From Brachynemurus nebulosus (taxonomy: Eukaryota > Arthropoda > Insecta > Neuroptera > Myrmeleontidae), in the NCBI GenBank assembly GCA_035578155.1, contig JAPWDM010000005.1, forward strand, positions 21,698,877 through 21,762,876: DNA of 64,000 nucleotides. Direction: 5' to 3'. The notes beneath the pieces were generated by a model. It was not told the origin of the DNA, made no database searches, and saw only the letters and a program-made list of their open reading frames with translations. Below are positions 50,085 through 61,936 of this stretch, one piece after another. Positions within the stretch are counted from its first letter, which is position 1. Each line of letters starts with the position of its first letter. The position numbers and the translations under genes are program-made.

Positions 50085-50500
50085 CAAATATAATCGAGTG
50101 CTTGTGAAAAACTACTACGTATGATAGACTTTTGTCTGCATTTAAAACACGTAGTATTCATATGTTAACTTACCGTTCAGTTAAACTGAAACTTTAAGCA
50201 CTCAACTTCCTTTGGTTAACATGACCAAAAATCACATATGTAAATTAAAAATCACAAAGTGATTGAAAAAATTGAATCACCTATGAAATTGAAAAGTTGT
50301 AACTGCTTCTCGCAATATAGAGAGTACATACACATAGGTGATTGAATGTTGTCTGTATCGGGCGCCTGTCGAGCAAAGGATCGATGGTGTAATGGATAGC
50401 ACACCTGGCTAGTTACCAGGAGATCCTGGGTTCGATTCTCGGCCGATCCGGATAATTTTTTCAATCACTTTGTGATTTTTAATTTAAATAATATGCTTAT
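50085..50500 (+). mobile_element. Relic of the tRNA-cassette element family
   Basis: 50085-50260 follows the same order as 17815-18000: AATTTCAAATAT, TCGARTGCTTGT, ATTCATATGTT, GCACTCAAC-like and TTGG blocks. The tRNA cassette itself follows, preceded by a CTGC-TCTC...AGAGA block also found before the 16810 gene, and followed by TTTTTCAATCACTTTGTGAT, the counterpart of TTTTTCAAACACTATGTGAA at 16890. The same phrase in reverse orientation (ATCACAAAGTGATTGAAAAA) occurs at ~50250, so the cassette is flanked by an inverted repeat of its own. Terminal repeats of the 15758 element are not found here. Confidence 0.7.
50378..50450 (+). tRNA. Well-folded tRNA-like gene, anticodon AGT (Thr-type)
   Basis: 73 nt. 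Acceptor GGATCGA pairs with CCGATCC except the seventh pair. U8 is present. D arm GTGT/GCAC with loop AATGGATA. Anticodon stem CCTGG/CCAGG perfect, with loop CTAGTTA, anticodon 50411-50413. Variable loop AGATC. T arm CTGGG with CTCGG (two wobbles), loop TTCGATT. Internal boxes: A TGGTGTAATGG, B GGTTCGATTCT (one base off consensus). The 3' half (CTAG-TA...CAGGAGATCCTGGGTTCGA) resembles insect tRNA-Thr(AGT) as I recall it. It sits in the tRNA-cassette repeat family, so it is most likely a tRNA-derived passenger, though its fold is good enough that a genome-wide scan might call it a tRNA. Confidence 0.65.
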
Positions 50501-51094
50501 TTAAGCTTTTTACTTTCTACATATATGAGTTAAATTTATAAATTAAATTGCCTAAAGTCCGGTACTGATTAATTATTTAATAGTCATCAAATGCGAGTAG
50601 ACCACCTAATACGATGACAGACAACGAATTTCATTGTTGTACTACCAAATCCTAAAAAACCCTACATATAGAAAATTTATCTATGTTTTTCAGCGTTGTT
50701 TTTCAATACTATATAATTTTTTTTATATTCATGTGACTAACCCATACACAATTATTATCTTACACTGTTTCGAATCGTTTCTGTAATGGGACTTTTCGTA
50801 CCAATTTTCACCCTAGTTTTGTCGATTTTTATCAGCAGAATTTAACGATTTAAAACCGCCATAACTTCAGAGCCATTTGATCAAATTTTGCTTCTTTTAA
50901 TAACCCATATATAGATTAGCCGGACTCAATTATTTTGAGTCCGGTTTCAGCCTTTCGTACTAGTAAATCTGGCAGATATTCGTCAATTCGTCACCAATAT
51001 ATGTATGAAACATACACGTACATTAACATCTGGAAAGTTTTCGGTTTTTCGAGTTCCTTATACCCAAACAAAAATTCCATATGCCCTTGTTATA
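50501..51094. other. AT-rich spacer with a hairpin
   Basis: The perfect 10-bp stem CCGGACTCAA/TTGAGTCCGG with a 5-base loop lies at 50920-50944. Overlapping frames at 50935-51220 run into the next element and are not recognisable. Confidence 0.4.
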
Positions 51095-51955
51095 CACGGA
51101 GAGAAAAATCATATAATTTTTGTAGATAAAATTTCAGAAAAATTACCATGCTCTCTTATAATGCGTGCGCGATCGACGACCAAAGTAAAAAATATTTTAC
51201 AATCATATAAATATTATTAAATTGAAACGTAAAAAGTATTAGTCATAGCTTCATAAAAATTGTTGTGCTAGCATGGTAAAATTTAATGTGCTGTCACAAC
51301 TTCTATCACACTCTTATGCATATATGTTATAGTTTAATTCTTGTTGTCGTACTCTTTCATTTGCGCATCTGACCCGCAACCTTATGTTGCTTGGGCTGTA
51401 CGCACTGAGGAACAATCGATCTTTTCCGACCTTCGATTCTTTATGATGCATACAAAATGATTGGTAACAATATATTCCAATACTGAATATAGTGAAGTAA
51501 CAAAATGATGAATTAAACGCTGACCGTCCTGTAAGATATTCTAATGAATACTGTTTGCACACGACACCACACCAGTGTGTCGCCTGTGGCCAGCCTGTCT
51601 ATGTTACTTGCCACACCAGCCTGGCTATGTGACCTTCATGTATGATTGTATTGATACCTTTTGCAGCCTGCCTCGCTATGTGACAGCGTTGATAACTTCT
51701 CTTTCTTTCTTTCTACTATTAGCAGATAGCATTTGAAATATTATAAGACAGCATGGTAATTTTTGTAAGAAAAACAATTAAAAAATATTTTTTTGTCGGG
51801 AATGGAACTTTTTTCTGTGCTGTTTTACAAATTTTACGGAGTTAATATTACGGAAAGAACATTCTATACTTTAAATTTTCTATGATTAATTATAATTTTT
51901 ACACGTCGATTGTAGTGCTGAGCACAGTAATTTTTCTATGAATTTTCTCTTCGTG
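51095..51955 (-). mobile_element. 861-bp TIR element, copy 2 of the CACGGAGAGAAAA family (inverted)
   Basis: Left terminus CACGGAGAGAAAAATCATA; right terminus, reverse-complemented, CACGAAGAGAAAATTCATA. TA at 51093-51094 and 51956-51957. The order of blocks is the reverse of 4002-4869. The two copies diverge most in the middle, where this one has extra repeats of an AGCCTGNCTATGTGAC phrase (51590-51690). The 82-codon minus-strand frame is not conserved in copy 1. Confidence 0.82.
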
Positions 51956-51957
51956 TA

Positions 51958-52751
51958 TAAGCTATAGCGGGACGTTAAGATTTTTTAAACTCAAATTTTC
52001 GTATTTAATCACGCGTATTCGAACTGAATCAAAATAATTCCCCTCACCCTTCTTTAGATGGTGGAAATAGGGAACAGAACCACCGAAAATTGCTGTTGTA
52101 ATGAATGGAAAATTTAAATAAATGAAACAAACATTAGAAAATAAATTTCCCTCAAAAAACAGTTTAAACTTCACATATGAGAATTGTTGAATGTTTATGT
52201 TACTGACTCATGTGTTTGACTCGACTTTGCCGTTCGAGTTTCCTACTCATTTGTTGCCTCACATGTTATGTGAGGCAACAGGAAACAGGATGTAAATACA
52301 TTTTCAGAACTAAAAACACGTATTCTTCTGTAGATGGTAACTAACTACCTATACAATGCCTAGCGTGTAGGTACATTACGTACTAACTTTAAATTAAACC
52401 CATCAATTTTCAAACTCGCTACCTCTAAATATATATGTATGTATGTTTAACTGGGTTTGGATGGAGTAAATATGGAGTTGTTAAATGGGCTAGGATATCA
52501 TAGCCTACTACAAGTATGTACATATATATTTATATATGGTACATGTTTTCCTGTACTGCAGTATTTGTGCGTATAGATACGTACTTGGTAGTATTTAATG
52601 ATACCGGAATCGAATTGGCAATAGAAATGAAACGCAAAGTGTAAAATAGGAAATTTTGTATACGTATAAAATTAGTGCGTACCTGTGCGCCATGTACAAT
52701 ATTGTTCAAAAAATTACTACTCAAAAGAACATCAATATTAATCTATACATA
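51958..52751. other. AT-rich spacer with a hairpin
   Basis: TTGCCTCACAT and ATGTGAGGCAA form a perfect 11-bp stem around 52254-52278. No gene was found; short frames at 51962-52174 and 52530-52724 are unremarkable. Confidence 0.4.
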
Positions 52752-52753
52752 TA

Positions 52754-53655
52754 TCGTAAAACCGTCTAGACCCGGACACTTTTTTACATTTTTTAAGTTA
52801 ATTTTATGTTTATACATGTTTCCGTCATAGATATCACCAATAAAAGTATTACCATTAGAAAGAATGTATATTATTTTTTATATCCCTGACCCATTTGTTT
52901 CATTATATGTAAAAATAAAAAAAAATAAAAAATAATTAGTAAGTGTCCGGGTCTACACCGCAAATCCGTCTTGACCCGGACACTTACTTAAATAATGTAA
53001 TAACATGCAAACTAACTTCTCCCGTCAGGGTTAGGACAGTGTTTTATATCGTCTGATGTCTTTGAACCTGTCAAAGGCTTCAAAACATTTTGTGGGAAGG
53101 GAGAGGGGTCAATACATAGTATGCCTCTCTATGAAGTAAACATACGATATAACACCAGAAGGAGGCATAAACCGCGTAATTCTGGCGGGAATATAACGTA
53201 TGGATAGTGGAAGTTACAACCAGTGCGAATCGCGGCCATAGTGTAATAAACTGATGTGTCCGGGTCTAAACGGATATATGTATATAGCATGTATTTTTTT
53301 ATATATACATTGAATATAACTTCAAACATCATTAAATGATGCGCGATAAAATTCTGAACACATACATATCAAAATTAAAGCAATATGACAATTATGACGA
53401 AAATTATATGTCTAAGTTAGACACACATTTTATTTCTTTGAAAAACTGGAGAATAGTAATCCTGTAAAATGAGAGAGTAAAGGTTTAAATCCGTAGTTTT
53501 TATTGGTACAGCTGTTTAGAGGATGTTTCTCTCTCTCTAATGACGTCAAGAACAAATGTTTATTGTAGCAGGTTAATGTAGAAACTACTTACTTTGAAGA
53601 TTGGTGCAAAGTGTCCGGGTCTAGACCCCCTGTCCGGGTCTAGACGGTTTTACGG
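52754..53655. mobile_element. 902-bp TA-flanked transposon with GTCCGGGTCTAGAC motifs (copy 2, uninterrupted)
   Basis: Ends: TCGTAAAACCGTCTAGACCC (left) and CCGTAAAACCGTCTAGACCC (right, reverse-complemented), both continuing GGACA. TA at 52752-52753 and 53656-53657. The phrase GTCCGGGTCTARAC, in either orientation, occurs at both ends and internally (near 52945, 52975, 53257, 53612). The segment 53229-53655 matches 6877-8865 minus the foldback, so this copy shows the empty site (single TAA at 53414-53416). It has no transposase frame. Confidence 0.85.
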
Positions 53656-53768
53656 TAATAAAATTGTAACGATACCATTTCTGTACATGGAATATTTTTT
53701 GAAAGCTGTACTGGTACTGTAAATAGTTATCGATATAGATACCAAAACAGCGATTTTTAGAATTTTTT

Positions 53769-54335
53769 CTGTCTGTCTGTCTGTTCACGCATCTCGCAAA
53801 AACTATTGGACGGATTTTAATGAAATTTGGTGTGATGATAATTTATTACCTGAGTCAACATTTAAAATACTTTTTACTCCGGGAAAATTTATCATTCCCA
53901 CGGGAAAATGGAAAAACCATTTTGAGCATGTGCACACATTAGGCAAAAACTATTGGACGGATTTTAATAAAATTTGGTGTGGTGATAACTTATTACCTAG
54001 GGCAACATTTAAGATACTTTTTACTCCGCGAAAATGCCTCATTTCCACGGGAAAATAGAAAAACAATTTTGTGCATGTGCATGTATTACGCAAAAACTAT
54101 TGGACGGATTTTTATGAAATTTGGTGTCGTGGTAACCTATTACTTGGGTCAACATTTACTCCGGGAAAATTCCTTATTCCTACGGGAAAATAAAAAAACC
54201 AAATTAAGTATGTGCATGCATTACATAAAAATTATTATTCTTTGCAAGTTCTGTATAATTATTACACTTACATACTTCTCATTGAGTTTATAACAATTCT
54301 TTGCGGGAACGACGTCGCGGGTACGGCTAGTAAAT
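53769..54335 (+). mobile_element. Candidate Helitron-like element with ~145-bp tandem repeats
   Basis: It starts with CTGTCTGTCTGTCTGT, followed by units beginning GCAAAAACTATTGGACGG at about 53802, 53944 and 54090. Each continues GATTTTWATRAAATTTGGTG, then ACATTTA-type sequence, CTCCGSGAAAA and CCACGGGAAAA; a fourth partial unit follows. The block ends GGGAACGACGTCGCGGGTAC then GGCTAG before T at ~54331. Non-autonomous Helitrons end in CTRR with a T following and often carry such units (general knowledge). No 5' TC end or Rep/helicase frame is identified, so the class is provisional. The 104-codon frame 53979-54293 reads through the repeats. Confidence 0.55.
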
Positions 54336-55683
54336 AAATAAATACTAGAAAAGAAAAAACAAAATGAATAGTAGAACTCTCTAAATTATTATTTCTATAT
54401 GGAAATATATTTTTTGCAATTTCGGGACTAAAATACATGATTTAATTCCTCACAATAGGAAGTAAGGTATCACTTTTAGTCTCAAATTATGTAAACATGT
54501 TATGAGTACTATGCTCACTAGTTGAGATACTCATAATATTTGATATTTTGATTGAACCATACTACATAGTACCTAAATCTATGTACATATGAAATTTTAC
54601 TATTTTCTATGGTAAATCGTTCTACATATTATAGCTGCGACCAAACTATTATATGTATAATATAGTAACCTGGACTATATACTTTTTTCAGGGCATGCTC
54701 TCAGGAACGTAAATAATTTTTTTAATCTGAAAAGAAAATCGGGTTTTGTATGGATAGTAACGATATAATCCAATTTTTCTTATAAATTGACTTCTATATT
54801 TCCATAATTTTTTGTCGTTTTGTGTATATAATTAGTTGCAAAATCTATATTCACCAAATTTCTGGAATATTGTCAGGTAAAAGGTAACATTCTGTGTATA
54901 TATGTTAATATGGTTTCGTATTTATATTAAAAGCTTGCAAATAATGTTATTTTATTGGAGCTGTTGTTATGCTATTTTGAATTTCATTTACAAATTTTGA
55001 TCGCTAAATTGAACATTTGGTGGAAATGTGACATATTAGTTTGATGATTCGGAAATATACATAATATATACATTATGTTTTTTGTAAAACAGTTTGAGGG
55101 ACACTGTTTCAATCGCGATTATCATTCGAATTCGTTTTTTCTGCAAATTTAACAAAGGTACCTAATATTTTTTTGTTGCAAATTAATCAGAAAGACCAAC
55201 TCTTGTGGAAAAATGGAAAGAGAAAATGCTCTCTTTGCTTTGTTATTTTCATTATTTCATTTTTTCTCTCAAGCAAGGGAATAAATAAGTAGGTATACGT
55301 TGTGTCGAGTGTAATCATGAAAATCTGTCGGTATGTTGAATTTTCCCACAATAAAATTGTTTAAAGTATTAATATCGCGCACAACTGGCAATGTTTTCAT
55401 AAAAGTGAAGTAACTTTAAGAACTTTCTCAATTTCGTGTGTTTTTCTCGGTGATACAAGTTTGTTCGAAAATATGTATTATAATCGTTTAGTTGTATTAG
55501 ATCCTCAGTATGTATTATGAAAATTTGTTAGTAATCTATATTAAAGGTTACATCCGATATATTTGATTAAGTATAAAACTTGAATACTTTCAGTTTTAAA
55601 GTTAAATTGTTGATGGTTACTGTACTTTAATGTAAAAACTTTTTGTAAATTTCATTATTTTGAAAAAATATAATTTGAATATG
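54336..55683. other. AT-rich spacer, no gene seen
   Basis: Between the Helitron-like block and the mariner nothing could be supported. Confidence 0.4.
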
Positions 55684-55890
55684 TACGAGGTGTGTTCAAA
55701 AAGTAAGGTGACTTTTCAAATTTCTCGGGCAACGTACCTTCGTTTTTCGATTTTTTTTATTTTGTTGCGTTAATACACTCGTCCCAAATATGTTCACAGT
55801 TTCAGCTATATAGCATTCTTTGTTCATTTGTGAGAGGCATAAAGGTTAGAAGTGTTTGGTGTGCTCGGCGATTTTCTGCTGCCGAAAAAA

Positions 55891-56166
55891 ATGGATCAAA
55901 GGATTTGCATCAAATTTTGTGTGGAAAATGGAATTAAGTGCTCCAAAATACTCGAAATGTTAACAGTGGTATACGGTGAGTCTACTCTGAGTAAAAAAAA
56001 TGTTTATAAGTATTACAAGCTCTCCCAAGAAGGCCGAGAATGTGTCAATGACGAACTTCGCTCTGGACACGCCAGCACGTCAAGAACTGATGAAAACGTT
56101 GAAAAAGTGAAAAAAATGGTATTTGGAAATCGTGGAATCACCATTAGAGAAGCTGCTGAGTATTAA
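55891..56166 (+). pseudogene. Mariner transposase, N-terminal DNA-binding part (truncated)
   Basis: 91 codons from the ATG at 55891; the upstream GTG at 55852 is not a likely start. The peptide begins MDQRICIKFCVENGIKCSKI and contains TLSKKNVYKYYKLSQEGR and RSGHASTSRTDENVEKVKKM. This is the mariner paired-domain-like helix-turn-helix region; family members usually read KWYK and RSGRPSTS where this one has KYYK and RSGHASTS. The frame stops at TAA (56164) right where the deletion removes the linker and the first catalytic Asp. It cannot encode an active enzyme; a truncated DNA-binding product is conceivable but not shown. Confidence 0.9.
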
Positions 56167-56570
56167 CTTGAAGTCATACACCGTTTGCGAGAAGCGATAC
56201 GAAAAAAACGTCCGGAATTGTGAGAAAACAATTGATGGCTTTTTCATCACGATAAGCATTTGCTCACTTATCGTTGCTTGTGCGTGATTTTTTACCCAAA
56301 AACAACACCATAATCATGCCTCAGCTGCCATATTCACCGGATTTAGCCCCCTGCGACTTTTTTGTTCCCAAAATTGAAGAAACCCATGAAAGGATAGAGA
56401 TTTGCAACGATTAAGGAGATAAAAACTGCATCGTTGGAAGAGCTCAAGGCTATACTAAAAAGTGCCTATCAGAAGTGCTTCGAGGATTAGAAATTGCGTT
56501 GGCACAAGTGTATTGTATCTTAGGGGGATTACTTTAAAGGGAACAACATGAATATTGATGAATAAATAAA
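56167..56570 (+). pseudogene. Mariner transposase, C-terminal remnants (frameshifted)
   Basis: Across several frames: EVIHRLREAIRKKRPEL, a stop, FHHDKHLL (where intact relatives have HHDNAPAH), MPQLPYSPDLAPCDFF, then KTASLEELKAILKSAYQKCF. YSPDLAPCDFF contains the last Asp of the mariner D,D34D triad; the HHD segment corresponds to the second Asp. Several stops and at least one frameshift (after CDFF) separate the pieces. The first catalytic Asp lies in the deleted segment. Confidence 0.85.
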
Positions 56571-56621
56571 AGGTCTTTGATAAAAACATAAAGTCACCTT
56601 ACTTTTTGAACACACCTCGTA

Positions 56622-59600
56622 TATTATGAATATAATGTTGCTTGTTTAATAATTATTTAAAACATTTTTTATGTTTTTCTGAAAGAGAAAAAAAATGTTT
56701 CATAAAATTAATTATTGTTGCAGATATTTTTCTTCGGTTTATACAAGATTAGGTCAGTTGGAGTAATTTGGGTATATAATTTAACTGTATTCAAAAGTAA
56801 TGTTTTCTGATTGTTTTAATGACATGCTTTGATACATTGTTTTAATTCGATTTTTAATGTCATTATCATAAATATTAATCTTTTGTTGTTAACATAATAA
56901 CGCCTTATTTATCTACACCCAAATTACCCCAGGATTGGGAAAAAATGGGTAATAATAACATCTAATATATATATTAGAAAATTACTTTAGGATCGTTACA
57001 TAGCCAAATTGTTTTCTCTGCAGGTAAATACAAGTAATATAGAAGAGATAATTAACCTGTTATACGAAATAACTGTTATTGAAAATTTACAAAATGATAC
57101 AGTATTTAGTATTAAACGCAGGCATAAAAATAGATGATACTTATACTTAATTCACATTGAAATTTCTGTAACGGAATTAAAAATTAAGACGATTCTCCTT
57201 CAAAATATTAAATACATTTTACAATCGAAAACATATTCGTTATCATAAAAGTAGCCTAAATCCTTTTACGTCTTCACGGCTATCACTATGCAAAATTTCA
57301 AATCGATTGGTTAAGCGGTTATAAATAAGACTTGAAGGTAAACCAAACCACGTTTTAAATACATTTACCCACACATTTCCCGGATAAAAAGGAGTCTATA
57401 ACCTTCGTCGTTCCTCCAGTTATCTTTGTACAGCGTTTCAAGTTAATTAATTAGGTAAGTTATTGAGCCGTGAAAACGGTACAAATGTACAAACAAGCAT
57501 ACTTTCGAATTTATAGTACTAGTATATTTTGTTACTATAGAAATGTTAGATATTTTCAAAATTCTCCCATGAATATTTTCATTGTTAAAATGATACTACG
57601 AATGTGGAAAATAATAATGATCAAACTTCAAAGGAAAACAAATATTAATGAAATTTGACACTAGACATTGCAAACACGTGTCAGATTTTTTTCATTTGTA
57701 CACAACGCAACACACCAACGAAATTTTTCCAGGGAGGAAGTTTTTTTTTATTGTTATCATTAAAATAGTTACTGACTATCAGTACGTCATTTCACATAAA
57801 AAATATGCATTACATTAAATTAAATTAAATTAAAATTCAACTAACCGGATGAAATAAAATTTTCATAAAATTAAACTAAATAATATATGATAATTCAAAA
57901 CGAAACTATAGCAAAAATACAGCAATCTAAATTTTATTAAAAACTAAATTAATAAAATTAAATCTAAATTAAAATAATAGTGTAAGTATTCACTATAAGA
58001 ATATACTAACAAAAATAAAATTTATTACAAATAATTAAACCAAAATCAAATTTAGAACCTCTAATTTAATTAATACCTAAAGGAAAAAAATTATTAAAAA
58101 TTAAGTTATAATATTGAACCAGTTTGAACTGAACCGCTGGAGAACATACAACACAATGACTATATTTAAGCTGTATTGGTCATCCTTGGATTGTAATATC
58201 CCCAGACATAATGTACTGATGAGAGTGTCACTTCTGTATACGTGGTACACTACCAAACGTTCTGCATATTATGCCTTCGATACATTTTTGAAAGAAATTT
58301 AATTTTTAACTCTCCATTTTAAGACCCGAAAACAACAATCGTCAAGCGATCTTTGAGGAAGTTGCAAACGGACAGACGAGTACCGAAGTGATTACACAAG
58401 CGTTTCATTTTCAACATTTTGATACGGAACACTAAAAAGTTTTTTACTGACTGTAAAGATACAAAAGAGATTTTTTTGTTTCTTGTAGAAAACTACACGT
58501 TACATTCTTGTATACATACAACATATACCTACGTTTTTTTTGTTGGAATTAAAGTTCTAAATTTGAAAGGATAAAAGCCAATCTACGTTCCCTCATTCTT
58601 TGTTAATGTATACTTTTTTTATCCTCCTATACTATGTGGAATGTACTTTTTACGTTCTAATGAACAAAGTTTGTTCTTTTTTTTGCTTAGTAAACCGCAA
58701 AACTCCTTTTCGACCAAGTAAGTATTTGTGAATGGATGGGTACATGTTTTGATGTAAGACAATATTTATTTACTCAGAGGATATAAGTTTTTTATGAATA
58801 TTATGTAGTTTATTGTTTAATATTTTGTTTGATGTAAACGAAAAATATTAATAACAAACAAACCGATAAACAAACAAGATTGTTTCCACAAACATTTCTT
58901 TTGGAAAGCTGTATCTAAAATCAACAAAAAAAAACTGTACTTTTCGAACAACAGAACTATTTATATGTAAATTAACTTCTGTATTATTCTCAGCTGTTTC
59001 TGGTAAGCTATAATTTTATGGTATCATTAGTTTTCGCAAAGTTTCAGTTAAATGCCACAGCAGAGCTATGGGTTTATTGTTTCTGAAACTATTGCAGTAA
59101 CGGAAGCATTCTAATCACTTTGAAATATAACAATTTTTTTCTTCCAGAATGAAAATTTTAATACGAATGAAAAATGTCACCATAAGAATTTCTATTTTTA
59201 CTCTTTAACTACAGAACCAGTGCTTAATTTCGCTTAATTTTAATGGAAATTTATTTATTTGGTCTATAAATTCGTTTTATCACAAGTTTTTAAAAATTAG
59301 AACGTATGATCTTTCGAGGGGCCGTATCGTTGAGAAGGGTGCCAAATATGTGGGTATGCGTTCTAGCATCTAAAATTTTAAAAATTACGCACTATACAGA
59401 ATCCTAGCAATATGACAACCCTAACAATATGACATATAACAAGCATTTTCGGTAAATTTTAAAACAAATCAACACATTATATTGTAAAATGACTTCCATT
59501 CATCACTACCCACATCCCCAAAACCCCTACATCGGTGTCAGCGATACCATTATACAATATATTCTCTTTTTAATTTAAAAAAATTTTTACGAAAATAGAA

Positions 59601-61641
59601 CCTAAAATACTTTGCTTATAATATGATATGGTTAGTGCTTTATTTTTGGAGATATTAGACATAATATTTTTTTATATTTAACTTGAATTTTATTTTCGTA
59701 AAAAATTTTTATAACTTAATTTTCCTTAATGAAAAAAATATCAATTTTTGTCTTATTCCACGTGTGTCACCTTGACTTTTCATCCCAACGCCTATTCTAT
59801 TTTAGGAAAAAAAATTCCTCTCAAAAAATTATTTTTCAATGTAGCTACAGCCTATACCGTGTGTCTTATAAATTATTCAAACGATTATTCAAACCTGTCG
59901 GGGAAATTATCATGAATCATTCTGTATTCTAATGTTGTTTTGCATTATTTGAAAATTATATGCGACCGTACAATCGCAAATAATAATAAAATTTTCAAAA
60001 TTTACGGCCCTGTTTTAACAATTTTACAACATTATATTGCGTACATACCTACCTATTCGCACTAAAATACAAAATTGTATGCAAATTTATAAGGTACATT
60101 TAATGGGTAACCGCAAATTGGTTTGAATGAAATTTTCATTAAACCGATAAAGATAACGATATATTATTTATCACGGGTGAAAGTGAGTAAGAAGAAGTGT
60201 TGTAGGTATAGAAGATGTCGTATCGGTGTACCTTTAAACTTTAGTTCTTGATTGTTTTCATTTAGAACGCACAATTCAAAAACTTACAAATGTCGAGATA
60301 TCACTATTACCACCACCCCGCGTATTTTACGTAAAATAAATTATTAGTTTTATTAAGGGTGGATTAGAAATATGATGACAGTAGCACCTGTGTTATAACT
60401 CCATGCTTAACCAAATTATAACTGCCGATCGCCCCCAAAATTATACGGAAAATTTTCCAAACTGTTAGGCCCGTCTCACACTATAGTGCCGATCATAGTC
60501 CGTTCACGGTGCGTTTTCAATCGAATGTCATTCACCATATTCATCGATCATAGTTCAGTTTTAAATCACCGATGGACATAAGGATGCCTAAAAGATGCCA
60601 TTTCGATATTCAATAAAAGAGTTAGCCATTATCCTCTTCTTCTCGTTGAAGATGATATTAGAAAGAAGAAATGTATATGGAAAAAAATATGGGTGCATCC
60701 AAGTTTAATGTAGAAGAAAACGAAAGGTGAATATCACATATTGTATCACCACTTAATAAACGATAAAGAAAAATGTGGACAATACTGCTAAATTAATTCT
60801 GGAACGTTTGTAATGATTTTTAATAAAAATTGAATAAAAAATTTTAAAGGGAAACACAAGATAAATAATTTTTATTTACAAATAAAAGTTATAAATAATA
60901 AATAATTTATTTACATAATAATCAAATTTTGTTTTTTTTTTTATTATTTTTTTCAAAATTACATAATATTTATTTATCATACTACACAGGAAAATTAATG
61001 AATACAATTCTGGGAATTTCAAATTATTCACTTGTTGTTGACTGATTGACTGAAGCATTTGCGCTACCAGTACGTGCCATACCACGCTCGATCCCCAGCA
61101 GGCCCGAAGAGTGGGTGAAGAACCTGGAAAAAGTAAAACCAGCTTTTTTTCTCATCACTCATCACTAATTTTTTGGGGAAAGAATTTTTAAAAAATGTAC
61201 TTTATTCCCGGGATCAGCCATTTCTCCCCATGGCCCTAAACACCAGTCAAATATTCTTTGGAATGAATTAGTGTAGGAACAATAGAACGTCTAAGTAAGA
61301 TGAACAAGGCTGTTTAACCGACCTGTCTAGTTCTCACAGTCACCTCATTTCAGTGCTGCCACAGTTACCCTATTTCTTAGCTTAGATCCCCTATATGTCC
61401 TACTGATTGCATTTCCAGATTCAGTTACTTGATCAAATGAGTTTGTGTCGATTTATGGTCGTAGTAAACCTAGAAAAAGCATCAAAAATCTTACAAAAAT
61501 CAATATATGTTAGAGTCTGAGACTCTTGTTAAAAATAAAAGCAATCCTAGAGATTTGCTAGATATTGTGTTTAAAATTTTAACAAAATCTTTAATGATTA
61601 ACTTCATTGTATCGCAATTTAATTTTAATGTTTTATTTCGT
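56622..61641. other. Five kilobases of AT-rich sequence, no gene seen
   Basis: This is the longest stretch without a clear element. Frames at 57470, 58114, 59729 (plus) and 60876, 61500 (minus) are 62-69 codons with no recognisable motif. A block near 59090-59160 resembles 36830-36900 (dispersed repeat). Around 57815-58060 the sequence is an (AAATT)-rich low-complexity region. Any exon of a host gene here would be too short to identify by eye. Confidence 0.35.
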
Positions 61642-61936
61642 AAATAATAATAATAATGCGGTTTAACGTCCGTTTTTATGACGGTTAGTCTATAACAGAC
61701 GCCACCCACATCATTATTTTTCTAACTTTATTTATACTTTAATACATTACACCATTATGATGTGGGTGAAGGAGAACGAAAGTGGGGTGAGAGCTAGAAT
61801 TTGGTAGATTTGCGTTTGCAGCCGTCTTCTTAAGGAACTATGTCGATATTCATCTGGAGTTGTGAAGAAAAATTGCAGAAAACCTTCACGAGCATAGCCG
61901 GTCATAGGATTCGAACCCTCGACCTACCAGTCCGCA
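61642..61936 (-). mobile_element. SINE fragment with tRNA B box
   Basis: Read on the minus strand: CTGGTAGGTCGAGGGTTCGA then ATCC supplies a perfect pol III B box (GGTTCGAATCC). It is followed by a ~200-bp body, a GGCGTCTGTTATAGACTAAC segment, AAAACGGACGTTAAACC and a short (ATT)n tail. A B box near the 5' end, a unique body and a simple-repeat tail are the layout of a tRNA-derived SINE. No convincing A box is found upstream, so the tRNA head is incomplete or diverged. Target duplications were not identified. Confidence 0.7.

Larger units (their letters stand above)
55686..56619 (+). mobile_element. 934-bp mariner element, internally deleted
   Basis: The perfect terminal repeats begin CGAGGTGTGTTCAAAAAGTA and continue AGGTGACTT on each side; TA flanks both (55684-55685, 56620-56621). 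A complete mariner of this type is about 1.2-1.3 kb, so roughly 300-400 bp are missing. The N-terminal transposase frame (55891-56166) and C-terminal remnants (56167-56570) remain. The intact termini mean it could still be mobilised by a related transposase. Confidence 0.92.
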
